Source: Zonotrichia leucophrys gambelii (taxonomy: Eukaryota > Chordata > Aves > Passeriformes > Passerellidae). From it: DNA of 64,000 nt. Where the stretch lies: assembly GCF_028769735.1 (NCBI RefSeq), contig NC_088172.1:93820951-93884950 (forward strand), given 5' to 3'. Positions 37,801 to 46,548 of this stretch are shown here, piece after piece. Both the position numbers and the translations under genes were made by a program. A model generated the notes under the pieces. It was not told the DNA's origin. It worked only from the letters and a program-made list of their open reading frames with translations, and did not search any database. How positions within the stretch are numbered: position 1 is the first letter of the stretch; every line of letters begins with the position of its first letter.

Positions 37801-40800
37801 AGTCTAAATGCTAAGTTTTCCTTCACCTGTTCTTTGGTTACTTGGTATTTAATAGATGATTAGTTAACAAAAAAAACCAGAAACAATTGTCATTTTGCAA
37901 GTGTAATTAATTTATTCTTAACTCCTTGCTGGAGACCAGAATTAAAAGGATGTAGCAATATCTGTGGGAGGACAAATGGAATTATGATAATATAAACAAA
38001 TAAGAATTGTTAGATTTTTATCAGAGGGCTTTTGATACTGAAGTGAAAATTGTTTTATGTAAGTGTGTATAATTTACATATTCTGAGTAATTAAGAGGAC
38101 TTTTCTGGAACATGTTATGAACAGTGTATTAATTGAAGTAAGTGTGAAGTTACAGTTGAGAGATTTTGATATAATTAAAGATGACTCTGGAGACTGAGGA
38201 ATTATGTGGTACAGATGCAGAGGAGGGGAGAAATGATCTAGAATACAACATTTTTAATATTTGTCTATACACTCACATATGTATTTATATAGGTATAGAG
38301 TAAATGTCAGAGATACCTATTAAAAACATGCAAATTATTATATTCTACAGACTGTGCCAAAATACTTTAATAAAAACCATTGTTCAATTTGATTCAAATA
38401 TTAGAGGGAAATTCTTTCTGTCTGAAGAGTTTTCTATTTCTTCTTGAAGCACTTTGGAGCTCTACAATTACTGCTCTAATAGAGCTTAATTTAATAAGAG
38501 CATATTCTTTGTGTTATCATTTTTAGTGGAAAAGGGAAATCAGGAAGTGTTGAGGAGAAACAAATAATGTCCTGTACTTAATTTTTCAGAACAAAGAACT
38601 ATTACAAGCATGTCCAAATAATCTCTGTGTAGCCATATTGTCTTCTAAGAATTCTTAACTGGGTTCTTTTCTTCTGCATCCAGGTGTTTGTGACCAGAGT
38701 TTTGGAATACATGTAGCAGAGTTGGCGGCTTTCCCAAAACATGTGATAGAAAGTGCAAGAGAGAAGGCACTGGAGCTGGAGGAGTTTCAAAACATTGGCA
38801 AGTCCAAGGAATCCGAAGGAGAACCACCAGCCAAGAAATTATACAGAGAAAGAGAGGTTTGCTGTCAGAAATATTTTTTTAAAATTTGAATTGCTGAAGC
38901 AAAATCATTTAAGGATTCAGATTCCCCCAAAGCCTGAGGATAATTACCCTGTAATGTATTTTTCCATTACAAAATGGCTTGGCTACGATGTTTGTTAGGA
39001 GTTGAAGAGATGTTCAGGGGTACTGAGTTTGATTTAGATTAATTTAATGTAGGCAAGAATTTTATCTAAAAATATAGATTTAAAATACAGCTTTTGTTGC
39101 CTTTGTGTAGAATATTCTTGGCCCTGCAGTTGGGTCACACCTGGTTTTGCCCCCCCTTGAGTGTTCATTGGTGCCATGGTGTTCTTGGAGCCCAGTGTGA
39201 GCAGATCTGTTCACACCAGAGGAAAGCTGAACACCCAGCCTTCTCCTTGGTGCCCTTCCATGTCCCATCAGAACTGTCACATCTCAGCAGCTGATCATAC
39301 CAAATTACACACCAATCATTATCTGGAATGGCTGATTTACACCTGATTTACAGGTGTCACAAAGCAAAGTTTCTTTAGAGAACCTTCCTTTGCAAGTAGT
39401 GTAGAGGAAAGCAAAGGCTCCAGGAAGCTTTCACAGAATATCCTGTGTTGTCTTGTTCCTGGATTAAGAGTCCTGACAGTGGCATCTGTGGCATTCTCCT
39501 GGGAAATCCAGTGCAGCTGCTTTGTGGCTTGCATTGGTTTTTGTGCAGTGCAGCTGGGTCCTCCTGGCTGCATGCGCACAAACCTGCAAAACCACAGAGC
39601 TTTGTTCTGTGTCCCAGCAGCCAGCCTGAAGCTCCACAGCCTTGTACCACCCTGAAATCCTTCTGGCAGAGACTAGGAACCACTGCAGTGTGTGGAAACC
39701 TTGAAGTGTTAGTCCACATCCAGAACACTTCCTACATTTAAAAAGCCTTTGCTCAAGATAGAGGCCATTACCTGTTACTTTATTTTCAGTTTCAGAGGTC
39801 AACTGCATTTGTTGTTCATCTAAAGCATCAGATCCAGTTTCTGAGCCAGAAACAATCTCTGGTTTGTTCTGCCTTTTACTGCCAGAAGGCTTCCCCTCCA
39901 GCTACCTCAGTTGCTCCACCATTACCTTTCCTGTGTCAGGCATCGTGGTGAAGGAATTTTTACATCAGTTGGACCTGGCTTCATGGTCTTAAGTTGGTGT
40001 AAATTAAATTGACATAGCAAAAGCTTGTGACAAATACAGCATCATGTTTTATTCCTGAGTGTTTCAGTCATAGAAAATATACCATAAACCCTCTAGGCAA
40101 TAGGATGGCAGAGGGAATTTGTCTGCCTTGATTAACATTTTGTGTAGAGGGAAAAGGGTGCTATTACTTTTTTGCAAACTTCTGCACTGAAAACTACTGC
40201 ATCAATCTTAAATGATAAGAGGAAAACTCAGTGAACTTTTCAGTAGAATTCGACACTGCAGAGGAGTGGACAAACTTCTGCGTTCTGGACCAGTTGTTTC
40301 CAGTACAGGGATTCTGAATGCTGTTCATTGCAATGTTTTTTCTTGCTATTTAAGTCAGATTGTTTAGAAGTTCCACTTTGCCTGTTTGTGTAAAAGCATA
40401 TGCATAAAGCTTAATTATCATCTGTTCTCCTTGGTGACGGCCACTCTGCAGTTGCTTGGTTACAATTTGTCCTTTCCTTTTGCATGTTGAAGCATTGCTT
40501 TTGACTGACAGTCCCTTCTAAAAGTAACTGGTTTGGGTAATATGACCATTCTGGTGCTGTTACTGCTGGCAGTGCTCACCTCATGTTGCTGCACACTGGA
40601 ATTAAGTGTGGAACACTTACAGGAGTTTGCAGTGTTAAATACTGTGTTTATGCTGATCAGCTGGTGCTTTTTGCTCATGCATGGAAAAAGAACTTCTGGT
40701 ACCAGTGTAAGTGGTTTGTTCTGGTGTTCAGAACTTGATAAGAAGGACAAAAATAACCGTGATTTTTGCCTGCACTGAGTTTCTGCTGATGAACAATACT

Positions 40801-41052
40801 TTGTGTCTATAGGGAATTTGGAAAATTCCTGCTTGCAATCTAAACACCTTTTCTGTTTTCTTTTCCTTCTCTCCATTTCAGGAAGGTGAAAAGATAATTC
40901 AGGATTTTCTCTGTCAAGTGAAAGCATTGCCCTTGACAGATATGTCAGAAGAAGACATCAAAGTCAAGTTGAAGCAGCTGAGAAATGATGTGCTGGCAAA
41001 GAACAACAGTTTTGTGAATGAAATAATTTCTCGAACGAAAGTTACATCATGA
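18766..41052 (+). CDS. MSH2: MSH2, DNA mismatch repair ATPase, exons 7-16 (5' part outside window)
   Basis: MSH2 pairs with MSH6 (MutS-alpha) or MSH3 (MutS-beta) in the nucleus to recognise mismatches and small loops and to start mismatch repair. Ten exons join in frame: 18766-18965, 23959-24068, 26120-26243, 27058-27208, 30076-30173, 31725-31970, 33457-33661, 34466-34713, 38684-38856 and 40882-41052. They encode about 575 residues, equivalent to human residues 360-934. They cover the lever helices, the clamp, the ABC ATPase (Walker [10 protein letters not shown], signature STYDG, Walker [10 protein letters not shown]) and the helix-turn-helix C-terminus ending [11 protein letters not shown]. 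Exon lengths equal those of human MSH2 except exon 15, which is 3 nt shorter. There is no frameshift or internal stop. All introns are GT-AG except intron 13, which is GC-AG. The start codon and exons 1-6 lie left of the window. Confidence 0.97.
18966..23958 (+). other. MSH2: MSH2 intron 7
   Basis: 4993 bp, GT-AG. I see no LTR or CR1 copy and no coding sequence. A small imperfect direct repeat (atttctgtggcactttttct and a variant) sits near 22870-22910. The sequence is otherwise AT-rich and unique in appearance. Confidence 0.8.
23959..24068 (+). CDS. MSH2: MSH2 exon 8
   Basis: 110 bp, equal to human exon 8. The acceptor is cctaacag and the donor aaaag/gtatga. It encodes the completing Gly, then [16 protein letters not shown] and on to [10 protein letters not shown], ending on a codon boundary. 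This is the end of the first lever segment (human about 426-462). Confidence 0.97.
24069..26119 (+). other. MSH2: MSH2 intron 8
   Basis: 2051 bp, GT-AG with a tttctctag acceptor. A short sequence near 25362-25440 resembles a decayed CR1 3' end. Nothing else is recognised. Confidence 0.8.
25362..25440 (-). mobile_element. Possible decayed CR1 3' fragment
   Basis: tcagaatcataagggccc followed by a ccatgtactccaacctcctc stretch resembles the reverse complement of the common CR1 LINE 3' end (cagaatcat ... ccaacc). The match is short and diverged, so this is tentative. Confidence 0.35.
26120..26243 (+). CDS. MSH2: MSH2 exon 9
   Basis: 124 bp, equal to human exon 9. The acceptor is ctctag and the donor ctag/gtaggg. 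It encodes [18 protein letters not shown] then a charged helix ending TAAKEL plus the first base of Gly. It forms the start of the clamp domain (domain IV, human about 463-504), which wraps over DNA. Confidence 0.97.
26244..27057 (+). other. MSH2: MSH2 intron 9
   Basis: 814 bp, GT-AG. Nothing recognisable beyond AT-rich intronic DNA. Confidence 0.8.
27058..27208 (+). CDS. MSH2: MSH2 exon 10
   Basis: 151 bp, equal to human exon 10. The acceptor is ctgaaag and the donor acag/gtatga. It encodes [17 protein letters not shown], then [14 protein letters not shown] and [12 protein letters not shown]. This is the rest of the clamp (human about 504-554), including the conserved FRVTCKEE and NGVKFTN segments. 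The last codon (Ser) is split 2+1. Confidence 0.97.
27995..28450 (-). mobile_element. CR1 LINE fragment, old
   Basis: Read on the minus strand, this resembles the 3' portion of a chicken-repeat-1 LINE. The + strand landmarks are ttccagtgctgaactactg, a ctccagctctgtacctg segment and ccttggccttctctgcctc followed by cacactgctgacttgtg. It is strongly diverged with no usable reading frame. The edges are approximate. Confidence 0.6.
28539..29156 (+). mobile_element. Solo LTR, endogenous retrovirus (family 2)
   Basis: A 618-bp LTR from tgtcaggaccc to gacctcgaca, flanked by a perfect 6-bp duplication tgctgg at 28533-28538 and 29157-29162. A TATA-like tataaag near 28938 and an aataaac signal near 29038 set the sense strand as +, the same as MSH2. 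It includes a cttcttcttctt stretch and a ctaacataggtgatag block also found in the copies at 52.4 and 57.5 kb. The 6-bp duplication fits class II (ERVK-like) integration. Confidence 0.9.
30076..30173 (+). CDS. MSH2: MSH2 exon 11
   Basis: 98 bp, equal to human exon 11. The acceptor is gttcacag and the donor tcag/gtgaat. It encodes [20 protein letters not shown] then [13 protein letters not shown] and the first base of Gly. This is the return lever helix (human about 554-587). Confidence 0.97.
30286..30322. repeat. Perfect inverted repeat, 15-bp arms, 7-base loop
   Basis: ggtgtcaaaagtgag at 30286-30300 is the exact reverse complement of ctcacttttgacacc at 30308-30322, with loop atgtgag. It sits 8 bp left of the duplicated LTR-edge segment. 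Confidence 0.97.
30330..30425 (+). repeat. Truncated LTR edge plus flank, duplicate of 33723-33817
   Basis: About 95 bp closely match 33723-33817, with only scattered differences by eye. The match covers roughly 45 bp upstream of the LTR edge (gtgcatttgagatttttc...), the gagaat target-site sequence, and then about 50 bp of LTR beginning tgtcacactgacattttc. The LTR part then breaks off. The shared non-LTR flank suggests copying of the locus rather than independent insertion. Confidence 0.75.
30984..31023 (+). repeat. 20-bp tandem duplication
   Basis: gctgtgtctgaagtgtct plus two bases is present twice head to tail, differing only at the last bases. Confidence 0.9.
31109..31495 (-). mobile_element. 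Solo LTR, endogenous retrovirus (family 1)
   Basis: A 387-bp copy from tgttaccggg to atctgtgaca, flanked by tggcgt (31103-31108) and tggcct (31496-31501), a 5-of-6 target duplication. The orientation is opposite to MSH2. It ends only 229 bp before exon 12, so it lies close to that acceptor. Confidence 0.87.
31725..31970 (+). CDS. MSH2: MSH2 exon 12
   Basis: 246 bp, equal to human exon 12. The acceptor is cacacag and the donor actg/gtaaac. It encodes [20 protein letters not shown], then [11 protein letters not shown], and ends in KQMFHIIT with the first base of the Walker A glycine. It covers the end of the lever and the start of the ATPase domain (human about 587-669). By hand count it is about 63% G+C, far richer than its introns and the other MSH2 exons, mostly through third positions (gtg, ctg, gcc, cgg). 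The protein itself is normal. Confidence 0.97.
31971..33456 (+). other. MSH2: MSH2 intron 12
   Basis: 1486 bp, GT-AG, AT-rich. No repeat or gene recognised. The acceptor is cctttag. Confidence 0.85.
33457..33661 (+). CDS. MSH2: MSH2 exon 13 (Walker A)
   Basis: 205 bp, equal to human exon 13. It completes the glycine of the P-loop GPNMGGKST, which binds ATP phosphates and Mg, and continues [35 protein letters not shown] and [14 protein letters not shown], with a split Arg (human about 669-737). The donor is cag/gcaagt, a GC rather than GT site but otherwise an ideal match to the splice consensus. Confidence 0.97.
33662..33667 (+). other. MSH2: GC-type 5' splice site of MSH2 intron 13
   Basis: The exon 13 end tcctcag is followed by gcaagt. 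Using GC gives exactly the 205-bp exon and the correct Arg codon (AG + G) with exon 14. The nearest GT, four bases downstream (aagtgc), would shift the frame. GC donors need a strong surrounding consensus, as seen here. Confidence 0.88.
33723..33772 (+). repeat. LTR flank shared with intron 11
   Basis: The approximately 45-50 bp ending in gagaat, immediately left of the LTR, recur at about 30330-30374. They lie outside the LTR as bounded by the target duplication, so they are duplicated host sequence or part of an older repeat. Confidence 0.7.
33773..34186 (+). mobile_element. Solo LTR, endogenous retrovirus (family 1, longer variant)
   Basis: A 414-bp LTR with its sense strand the same as MSH2. 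It has the family blocks: a gaaaaaccccttcgcccagg variant of the left block, ggccaatcactgtc, an AT-rich TATA-like region, and aataaattagccttctgag with tggagtcagattcatc. The outer bases are degraded (tatcaca where relatives have tgtcaca, and a right end caata). A perfect 6-bp repeat gagaat flanks it at 33767-33772 and 34187-34192. It lies inside the short intron 13. Confidence 0.82.
34466..34713 (+). CDS. MSH2: MSH2 exon 14 (Walker B)
   Basis: 248 bp, equal to human exon 14. The acceptor is tttcag and the donor gaag/gtaagg. It encodes [16 protein letters not shown] (Walker B with catalytic Glu), [29 protein letters not shown] (the conserved THFHEL switch histidine region) and VNNLHVTAL, ending VKE with the first base of Gly (human about 737-820). 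It is the core of the ATPase and the dimer interface with MSH6 or MSH3. Confidence 0.97.
34780..34955 (+). repeat. T-rich and G/T-rich tract with 42-nt poly(T)
   Basis: Starts ttctggtttggggtttggtt, contains an unbroken run of 42 T at 34820-34861, then ggttggttggtttttttgg and more T runs to about 34950. It is close in style to the tract at 13.5 kb. It begins 66 bp after the exon 14 donor, so it lies near the start of intron 14. Confidence 0.95.
35540..35570. repeat. AT dinucleotide repeat
   Basis: ataatatatatattttatatatatatatat, an interrupted (AT)n microsatellite inside intron 14. Confidence 0.9.
36889..36912 (+). repeat. 12-bp tandem duplication
   Basis: aaaaatagtcat occurs twice in a row. 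Confidence 0.9.
38684..38856 (+). CDS. MSH2: MSH2 exon 15
   Basis: 173 bp against 176 in human, one codon fewer, the difference lying in the variable stretch [15 protein letters not shown]. It encodes [20 protein letters not shown], then [10 protein letters not shown] and ends LYREREE-ward on a codon boundary at RE. It covers the end of the ATPase and start of the C-terminal helix-turn-helix (human about 820-878). The donor is agag/gtttgc, which departs from the consensus at +3 and +4; a real reading frame continuing past it ends within 35 bp. Confidence 0.95.
38857..40881 (+). other. MSH2: MSH2 intron 15
   Basis: 2025 bp, GT-AG with a catttcag acceptor. Nothing recognisable. Long chance frames on the minus strand across 39.3-39.8 and 40.4-40.9 kb look non-coding. 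Confidence 0.85.
40882..41052 (+). CDS. MSH2: MSH2 exon 16, C-terminus and stop
   Basis: 171 bp including TGA at 41050-41052, equal to the human coding part. It encodes [34 protein letters not shown] and [17 protein letters not shown]. It forms the C-terminal dimerisation and partner-contact region. Near-identity of the last block ([11 protein letters not shown]) with mammals shows strong constraint. Confidence 0.97.
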   Translation, partial: EGEKIIQDFLCQVKALPLTDMSEEDIKVKLKQLRNDVLAKNNSFVNEIISRTKVTS

Positions 41053-41290
41053 AATGTGCAAGAACAGGATAGAGCTTCTGAAGCATATTTTGTATTGAAA
41101 GAACTATGATTTTCTTGTCTTGTAGCTTTTATACTTTATGATACTTGTGCTCATTTATGTAGGCATTTTTTTCTTGGATTGTAATTATTTTGTAAAAAAT
41201 TCTGAGCATGTTACGTGCCAGATTCCTGCTTTAGTTGGGATCATTTTGTCCTGTTAGAAGTTTGCAATAAAATGGTTTTTCATATTGAGT
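41053..41290 (+). other. MSH2: MSH2 3' UTR
   Basis: About 240 bp from the stop to just past the AATAAA signal, AT-rich and compact. The exact cleavage point is inferred, 10-25 bp after the signal. Confidence 0.8.
41266..41271 (+). promoter_or_regulatory. MSH2: MSH2 polyadenylation signal AATAAA
   Basis: Canonical hexamer in gcaataaaatgg about 215 bp after the stop, followed by a T- and GT-containing stretch (gtttttcatattgagtgtt) suited to cleavage and CstF binding. Confidence 0.85.
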
Positions 41291-41518
41291 GTTATTGACT
41301 GCAGACAGAATGGGTAATGCTTTACCAGAAGTGTGCTAAAAAGTCTGACAGCTGAGGTGTCAAACAGTTGCCAGAGCCTTGGAAAGCAGCAGTACGTACA
41401 CAAAATCTTTGTCCTAGGCCGTGATTCTTTTTTGTGTGATGCAATTATATCAAGTAATTCACTGAAGATTTAGTAATGCTCTGTTAGTGCTCCATTAGAA
41501 AAAATAATCATCTAAAGT

Positions 41519-42115
41519 GTGCCCAGGTGGCCAAGAAGGCCTGTGGCATCCTGGCCTGGATCAGCAAGAATGTGGCCAGCAGGACCAGGGCAGGGATTTT
41601 CCCTCCTGGCACTGGTGAGGCCACACCTCAAATCCTGTGTTGAGTTCTGGGCCCCTCACTATGGGAAACACACTGAGGTGCTGGAGAGGCTCCAGAGGAG
41701 GACAACAGAGCTGAACAAGGGTCTGGAGCACAAGGCTGATGAGGAGCAGCTGGGGGGGCTCAGTCTGGACCAAAGGAGGCTTGAGGGAGACCTTGTCCCT
41801 CTCTACAAGTCCCTGGAAGGAGGGTGTAGCCAGGTGGGGATTGGTCTCTTCTCCCAAATAACAAATGATAGGATAAGAAAAAACAGCCTCAAATTGCACC
41901 AGAGGAGTTTTAGATTGGGTAGTAGGAAAGACTTCTTCCCCAAAAGGGCTGTCAAACCATGGAACAGGCCACCTGGAGAAGTGTTGGAATCACCACCCTG
42001 GAGGTACTGGCAGTGCACATGGATGTGGCACTCAGGGACATGGCTCAGTGGTGGCCCTGGCTGTGCTGGGTTAATGGTTGGATTCCACAGTCTTTGGTCT
42101 TTTCCAACCAGATGT
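41519..42115 (+). mobile_element. CR1 LINE 3' end with open reverse-transcriptase C-terminus
   Basis: About 600 bp of a CR1-type non-LTR retrotransposon on the + strand. The frame starting at 41519 stays open to 42217 and shows the family's C-terminal landmarks in order: VRPHLKSCVEFWAPHYGKH, VLERLQRR, GLSLDQRRLEGDL, KSLEGGCSQVG, GLFSQITNDRIR and KDFFPKRAVKPWNR. The terminal untranslated part (ttggtcttttccaacc) follows and the element ends near 42115. It is truncated at its 5' side, as most CR1 copies are, and lies 230 bp past the MSH2 cleavage region. It is not a host gene. Confidence 0.9.
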
Positions 42116-45100
42116 CCCTGCAGTTTGTCAGAGATTTTTTTCTGTGTACCTGCACAGGTCTTGGAAAGGATGAGTTGGGTGATTGAGTGGGAGGGATTTT
42201 TTTTGTTTGCTATGTGAATGGTAATGCTTGAGTCAAATACACTGCAGGCTGCTCTTCCTGCCTGAGCTGTGGTTTTGTAATGGGAGCTGAGGTTGGGGTG
42301 AAGTTCCATTTCAACTGGAATGTCTGAGCTGATCATGATTAGTGAGGGCTGTCTACAAAGTAAGAATACATTGATTTTTATCTGATGTGCTTCTCTCATT
42401 GAGGCAGTTTGAAAGCATGCTGGTACAAGTTTATTTTCTCCTTGAAATTTAGCATTTTAAATTGTAACTGAAGAACGCTACCTATATTTAAAACTGTCAG
42501 CGTTGAAAGACTAATGGGAAAAGCTGTTTGTCACAGAAGAGGATAGAAATAAAATCATGCTGGAGATGTTAGGCAAACTCTTGCTGTGTTCAGAGATTGC
42601 ATCAGTGGGTGTGTGCTGGGGACAGCAGTGCTGCTGTTAAAGCTGTGCTATAGTGCTGTGTCAGGGATTAATGTGTTGCACTGGTGTCCACTGAAACATT
42701 TAAATAGTCATAAAAGAGGTGGGATGTTCAGTTTGCTCTCGGATAATGCCTGTACTTACACCAGGGCTGGGACATATTAGATCTGCTTTACAGAAGCACT
42801 GAAGGCTTGTTTGAGAGGTTGGGGTGCTGCATAACACCTTTCTGGCCATTAAATTAAAGTGCGTTTTGCTTACAAAGACGAAAACAGATTTGCATTTACA
42901 AACAGCACAGTTAATGCATGGTCTGGAAAAGCATCAGAATGAAAAATCTGTTGCATAAAGTAACAATGTGTGTTTTTGCAATTTTGATTGTTTCAACCAC
43001 CAAATCCAAAAATGCTGGCTCAAACTGCTTTAGGTTATTGATAGAAACATTCCTGTGAGACTGGAATGGCTGGTACTGACAGCCTCTGCCTGTGCATGCT
43101 GAGATCCCTGTGGTCTGAGCAAAAATACCCATTGCTCAATGTTGTGTCCATGTAACCAAGAGAACCAAGGCATAAAACCAGCAGAGGTCATCTCTCCCAG
43201 GAATTCCTGTATTGTCCCTCTGACCCTGTGTGCACTTTGAGGGTCTGCTTAGCCAAGGAGTTCCTCACTGAGGAGTTCCTCTCTGCTTCCCTCATTCCTT
43301 TTATTTCTTTGTGTCCACTCTTCCTTTCTGGGTGCAGTGCCTCAGTTCTGTGTGTCTGCAGCGTGCTGAGGACAGGCTCCTTCTATTTTTGTGTTGCAGT
43401 TGGCGGCTGACAGAGTGTTCCTGTGTGGCCAGGTTTGCCTGTCTGAGGGTGAAAGGTGCTCATGTGTTACTCAGGAGTGATGGGCCAGCTCAGGGCAGCA
43501 CCTTCTGTGTGCTTCAGAGAGGGTCTCAAGTGTCTGCAGCAAAGAAGATTCAGGTTTTCTCTTTTTTTTTTTTTTTCCTCTTTCAGGTTTCCCTTCAACA
43601 CTCACAAGGAAGAAAGGTGCAAGTTAACTAGATTTTAAAGCTAATCTTTTGCACTGTTTTTCTCTTCTACACTACACTTCCCCCTCCCTCTGCTGCTGGA
43701 TATAGGCAGGAGGAGATCAGGCAGGGTTAAGTCTCCATATGCCAGAGCTGCTGGCAAACTGGGTTACAGGTACTGTGATTTCATCTGAGCAGGCTGGGTG
43801 GCTATTTTTGCTGGTCCCAAATTAGCTTTTTGTTCAGAAATGTACCTATGGGGCAGGAGCAGTTCCACAACCTGGCTGCTTATTGCAGAGCTGTGCCAGG
43901 GATGCACATATTATCAAAATTCCAAAGGAAACTAAGGAGGCTGTTGAGGAGCAGTGAGGCCATGCAGTGTTAGCCTTCAATAAAGATGCAAGGTTCTCTT
44001 TGCTCATTCACCTGAGAAAGCTGGGCACTGAGTGCTGCAGGCAAGTGGTCCTTTGGTCTCTGCTCTTACTGTTCATCTAGATGGCTCTTCGTGAAGAAAA
44101 CTGCATTAGATGAGGTAAAACAAAAGAGGGGACATGAGCAAACACTGAAGGAATTAATTTTCCTTTGGTGATTTCACTGCCCTTGTAGGGATCAGGAGCA
44201 CCTGGTAGCCAGCCTGATGAGGAAGTGTTGGGTTTACCTCTTGGGTTGTGGTCAAAGGCTCCAGTTAGGGTTGGATGACTCCAGGGAATGCTGCCTGCCA
44301 GATTTGGGCTTGTCTGCATATTCCAGCTTGCAGCTGTGCCTGTTCATCTCAAATAACAATGCTGTCACCAAGTGGCTCTGGGTCTCCTTCCTCTGCTGGA
44401 GCTGAGGTGGTTCTGGAATCAGCAATGGCAGAACAGGGCTGAGGTGAGTCCTTGCCCACTGGCAGCTGCACTGGCACTGCCCTGAGGAGATTTCCAGAGC
44501 TTTGGATCCCTGCTGGTGACAATGACCCTGCTGGTGGCCTGGCTGAGCAGAGCAGTGCAACTTCGCATCAGCTCTTAGGGCTTGTAGCTGTTCTGGACTG
44601 ACAACCACCCTGTCAGTGCTGGGAGTGCTCCTGGTCTGACTTTTCCACATCCAGGGAAGCCTGGGGGAGAGCTCATTGCTGAACTTTGGGATTGTGTGAG
44701 CAGTTTCAACCGGTTTGGTGTGAGGTTACCATGCTGGTTTAAACTGGTTTTCATGGCATTAATTTAATACGTTTTTGAACACCCAGCTACTACACAGGCT
44801 GAGCAATTTCTCTGGCTGTGAAACAGTGAGACAGTTGGTCTTGCTACTCTGCACTGGGGCAGATTTATTTGAAAAATCAAGGGGGAGCATTTGCTGCTCT
44901 GCATCTGAAGAAGTGTGAGGTCATGCATTGAATTCTTTGCCTCTTGCTGACCTGGGAAGAAGGAAAAGAAGTGGCCTCAGGAGCCTGAAGCCTTAAAATA
45001 CAAAGGGAGAGGTGCTGTCATCTTCTGAGATGGCTGCAACCCTTGCAGGTATAACTTGGCTCTTGATGCTGTTTGCTGAAAAAGCCTTGTTAGCAGCTGT

Positions 45101-46091
45101 CTCTCAGATATTCCTGTTCCTCTCCCAGCCTTTCCCAGCCTTGCAGCCTTTCCCAGCATTTCCCCTGTTCCTGCCAAGCTCCTGCACTGTTCCTGTGCAC
45201 AGGGAGCACCATCCAGTCCTTCTTTTATGCGTGTGTGTCTATCTCACTGCCAGCATTTTTATTTGCATGGGGTGGCACAGGGGTGGGTGCATCCCTGCAC
45301 CTGCTGCTTTGCCAGTCAAATTGAGAGGGACCAACCTCTGCTGTTAAAGAGGGAAGTGATAATTTCTGATGCCTTTTAGTGGCAGCTGGGACTTGCCCTC
45401 CTGACTCAGTGTCCCCTGTCCCAACCTGTAGCTGAGGGAAGCAATTGTAAAGCAGATGACAGGTTGTGTTTGCTCCTCCAGCTGCAGCAAGCAGGGCTTT
45501 CCTAGAGGTGAGAAAATGTGTTTGCTCCCTTGCCATTGTGGGAAAAAGGTGCCTTGGCACCTGCATTGAGCTGCTTGGTTTCTGTGGCAGTTTCCTTAAG
45601 GATGTGATGGCTCTGCCTTTGTGGGGATGGTTGGAAAACTGGAAACAGCAGGGCTGAACAACGAGAGCTAAGGGAAAAGCTGTGAATAAATAAATAAATA
45701 GCCTGTGCTTATGAGAACATTTTCCCTGCTGATCCACCTCTGTCCTGCTGCATGCTGCAAGGGCATGGCTTGTCAGGGTGAGGCACAGGAGGTGGCTTCA
45801 ATATGCTCACTCTTTCTCTAAGAATTGGGCAGCTGCTCCCCTGTGAGCTGCTGTGGACTCTGGCAATGGGCCCATGGCCCTGGCACAGAGCAGACCTGCA
45901 CAGGGAGGCTGCTGCACATCGCGCTGGCAGTCTGGTCCCATCTCCAACCCACTGCTGGACTGTGCTGTGGGGAGGCAGAAGCTGGGCAGCACTCTAAAGT
46001 GTGTCTGTGCCTGCCTGAAGATGCTGCTTCACACCCTGAGGAACATGAATTGTTTTCATACTGAGCTTTTGAAATACCTTCTGTCCTGCCC
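42116..46091. other. Intergenic, no gene seen
   Basis: About 4 kb of moderately G+C-rich unique-looking sequence. The reading frames are short and lack recognisable domains or splice structure. It includes a small (AATA)4 repeat at 45685-45700 and a C/T-rich patch near 45110-45180. Confidence 0.7.
45685..45700. repeat. (AATA)4 microsatellite
   Basis: aataaataaataaata, four perfect tetranucleotide units. Confidence 0.9.
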
Positions 46092-46472
46092 TGTCACAGA
46101 CATCTTTTCATTAAAATCATTTCGTTAGGATTTTTTCTGCTGAAGCTGAGAAGTTTCAGCAACAAATAGAAACATTGATTATCTGCTGCTGTGGAATGCA
46201 ACAGGTGGATCCGTGATTGGTCTCCTGTGGATGTTTGGATTTACTGACCACTCATGGCAGAGCTGCTCTCGCTTTCTGCCAGGACACAGATCTTTGTTAT
46301 TCATTCTTTTCTATTCTTAGCTTAGCTAGACTTCTGAGAACTTTCCTTCCTTTTCTTTTTAGTATAGTCATAATGTAATATATATCATAAACCAATAAAT
46401 CAAGCCTTCTGAACATGAGGTCAACATTCTCGTCTCTCTCTCATCCTGAAACCCCTTGTGACCACTGTCACA
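46092..46472 (+). mobile_element. Solo LTR, endogenous retrovirus (family 1)
   Basis: A 381-bp copy from tgtcacagac to ccactgtcaca with a perfect 6-bp target duplication ctgccc at 46086-46091 and 46473-46478. A TATA-like block and aataaatcaagcc precede the right end. It faces a second, oppositely oriented copy 76 bp to the right. Confidence 0.92.
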
Positions 46473-46548
46473 CTGCCCCTTTCTTTTTGTGCACAAAACT
46501 TCAGGAAAGCATCCACTGCAGTGGTCTTCAGAGCAGAGATTGTCAGTC

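Larger units (their letters stand above)
34714..38683 (+). other. MSH2: MSH2 intron 14
   Basis: 3970 bp, GT-AG. It begins with a T-rich and G/T-rich tract (34780-34955), then an AT dinucleotide patch near 35540-35570 and a 12-bp tandem duplication at 36889-36912. No LTR, CR1 or coding sequence recognised. Confidence 0.85.

Noticed and set aside
40460..40927. 155-codon minus-strand frame overlapping MSH2 exon 16
   Set aside because: It is antisense to a conserved exon and intron, has low-complexity basic composition and no recognisable domain, so it is a chance frame.
41519..42217. 232-codon open frame as a host gene
   Set aside because: The peptide follows the CR1 retrotransposon reverse-transcriptase C-terminus (WAPHYGKH, VLERLQRR, FSQITNDR) and the DNA is CR1 3' end.
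45225..45737. 170-codon minus-strand frame
   Set aside because: No domain or coding pattern recognised, and simple-repeat sequence (aataaataaata) lies in its start region, so it is treated as chance.
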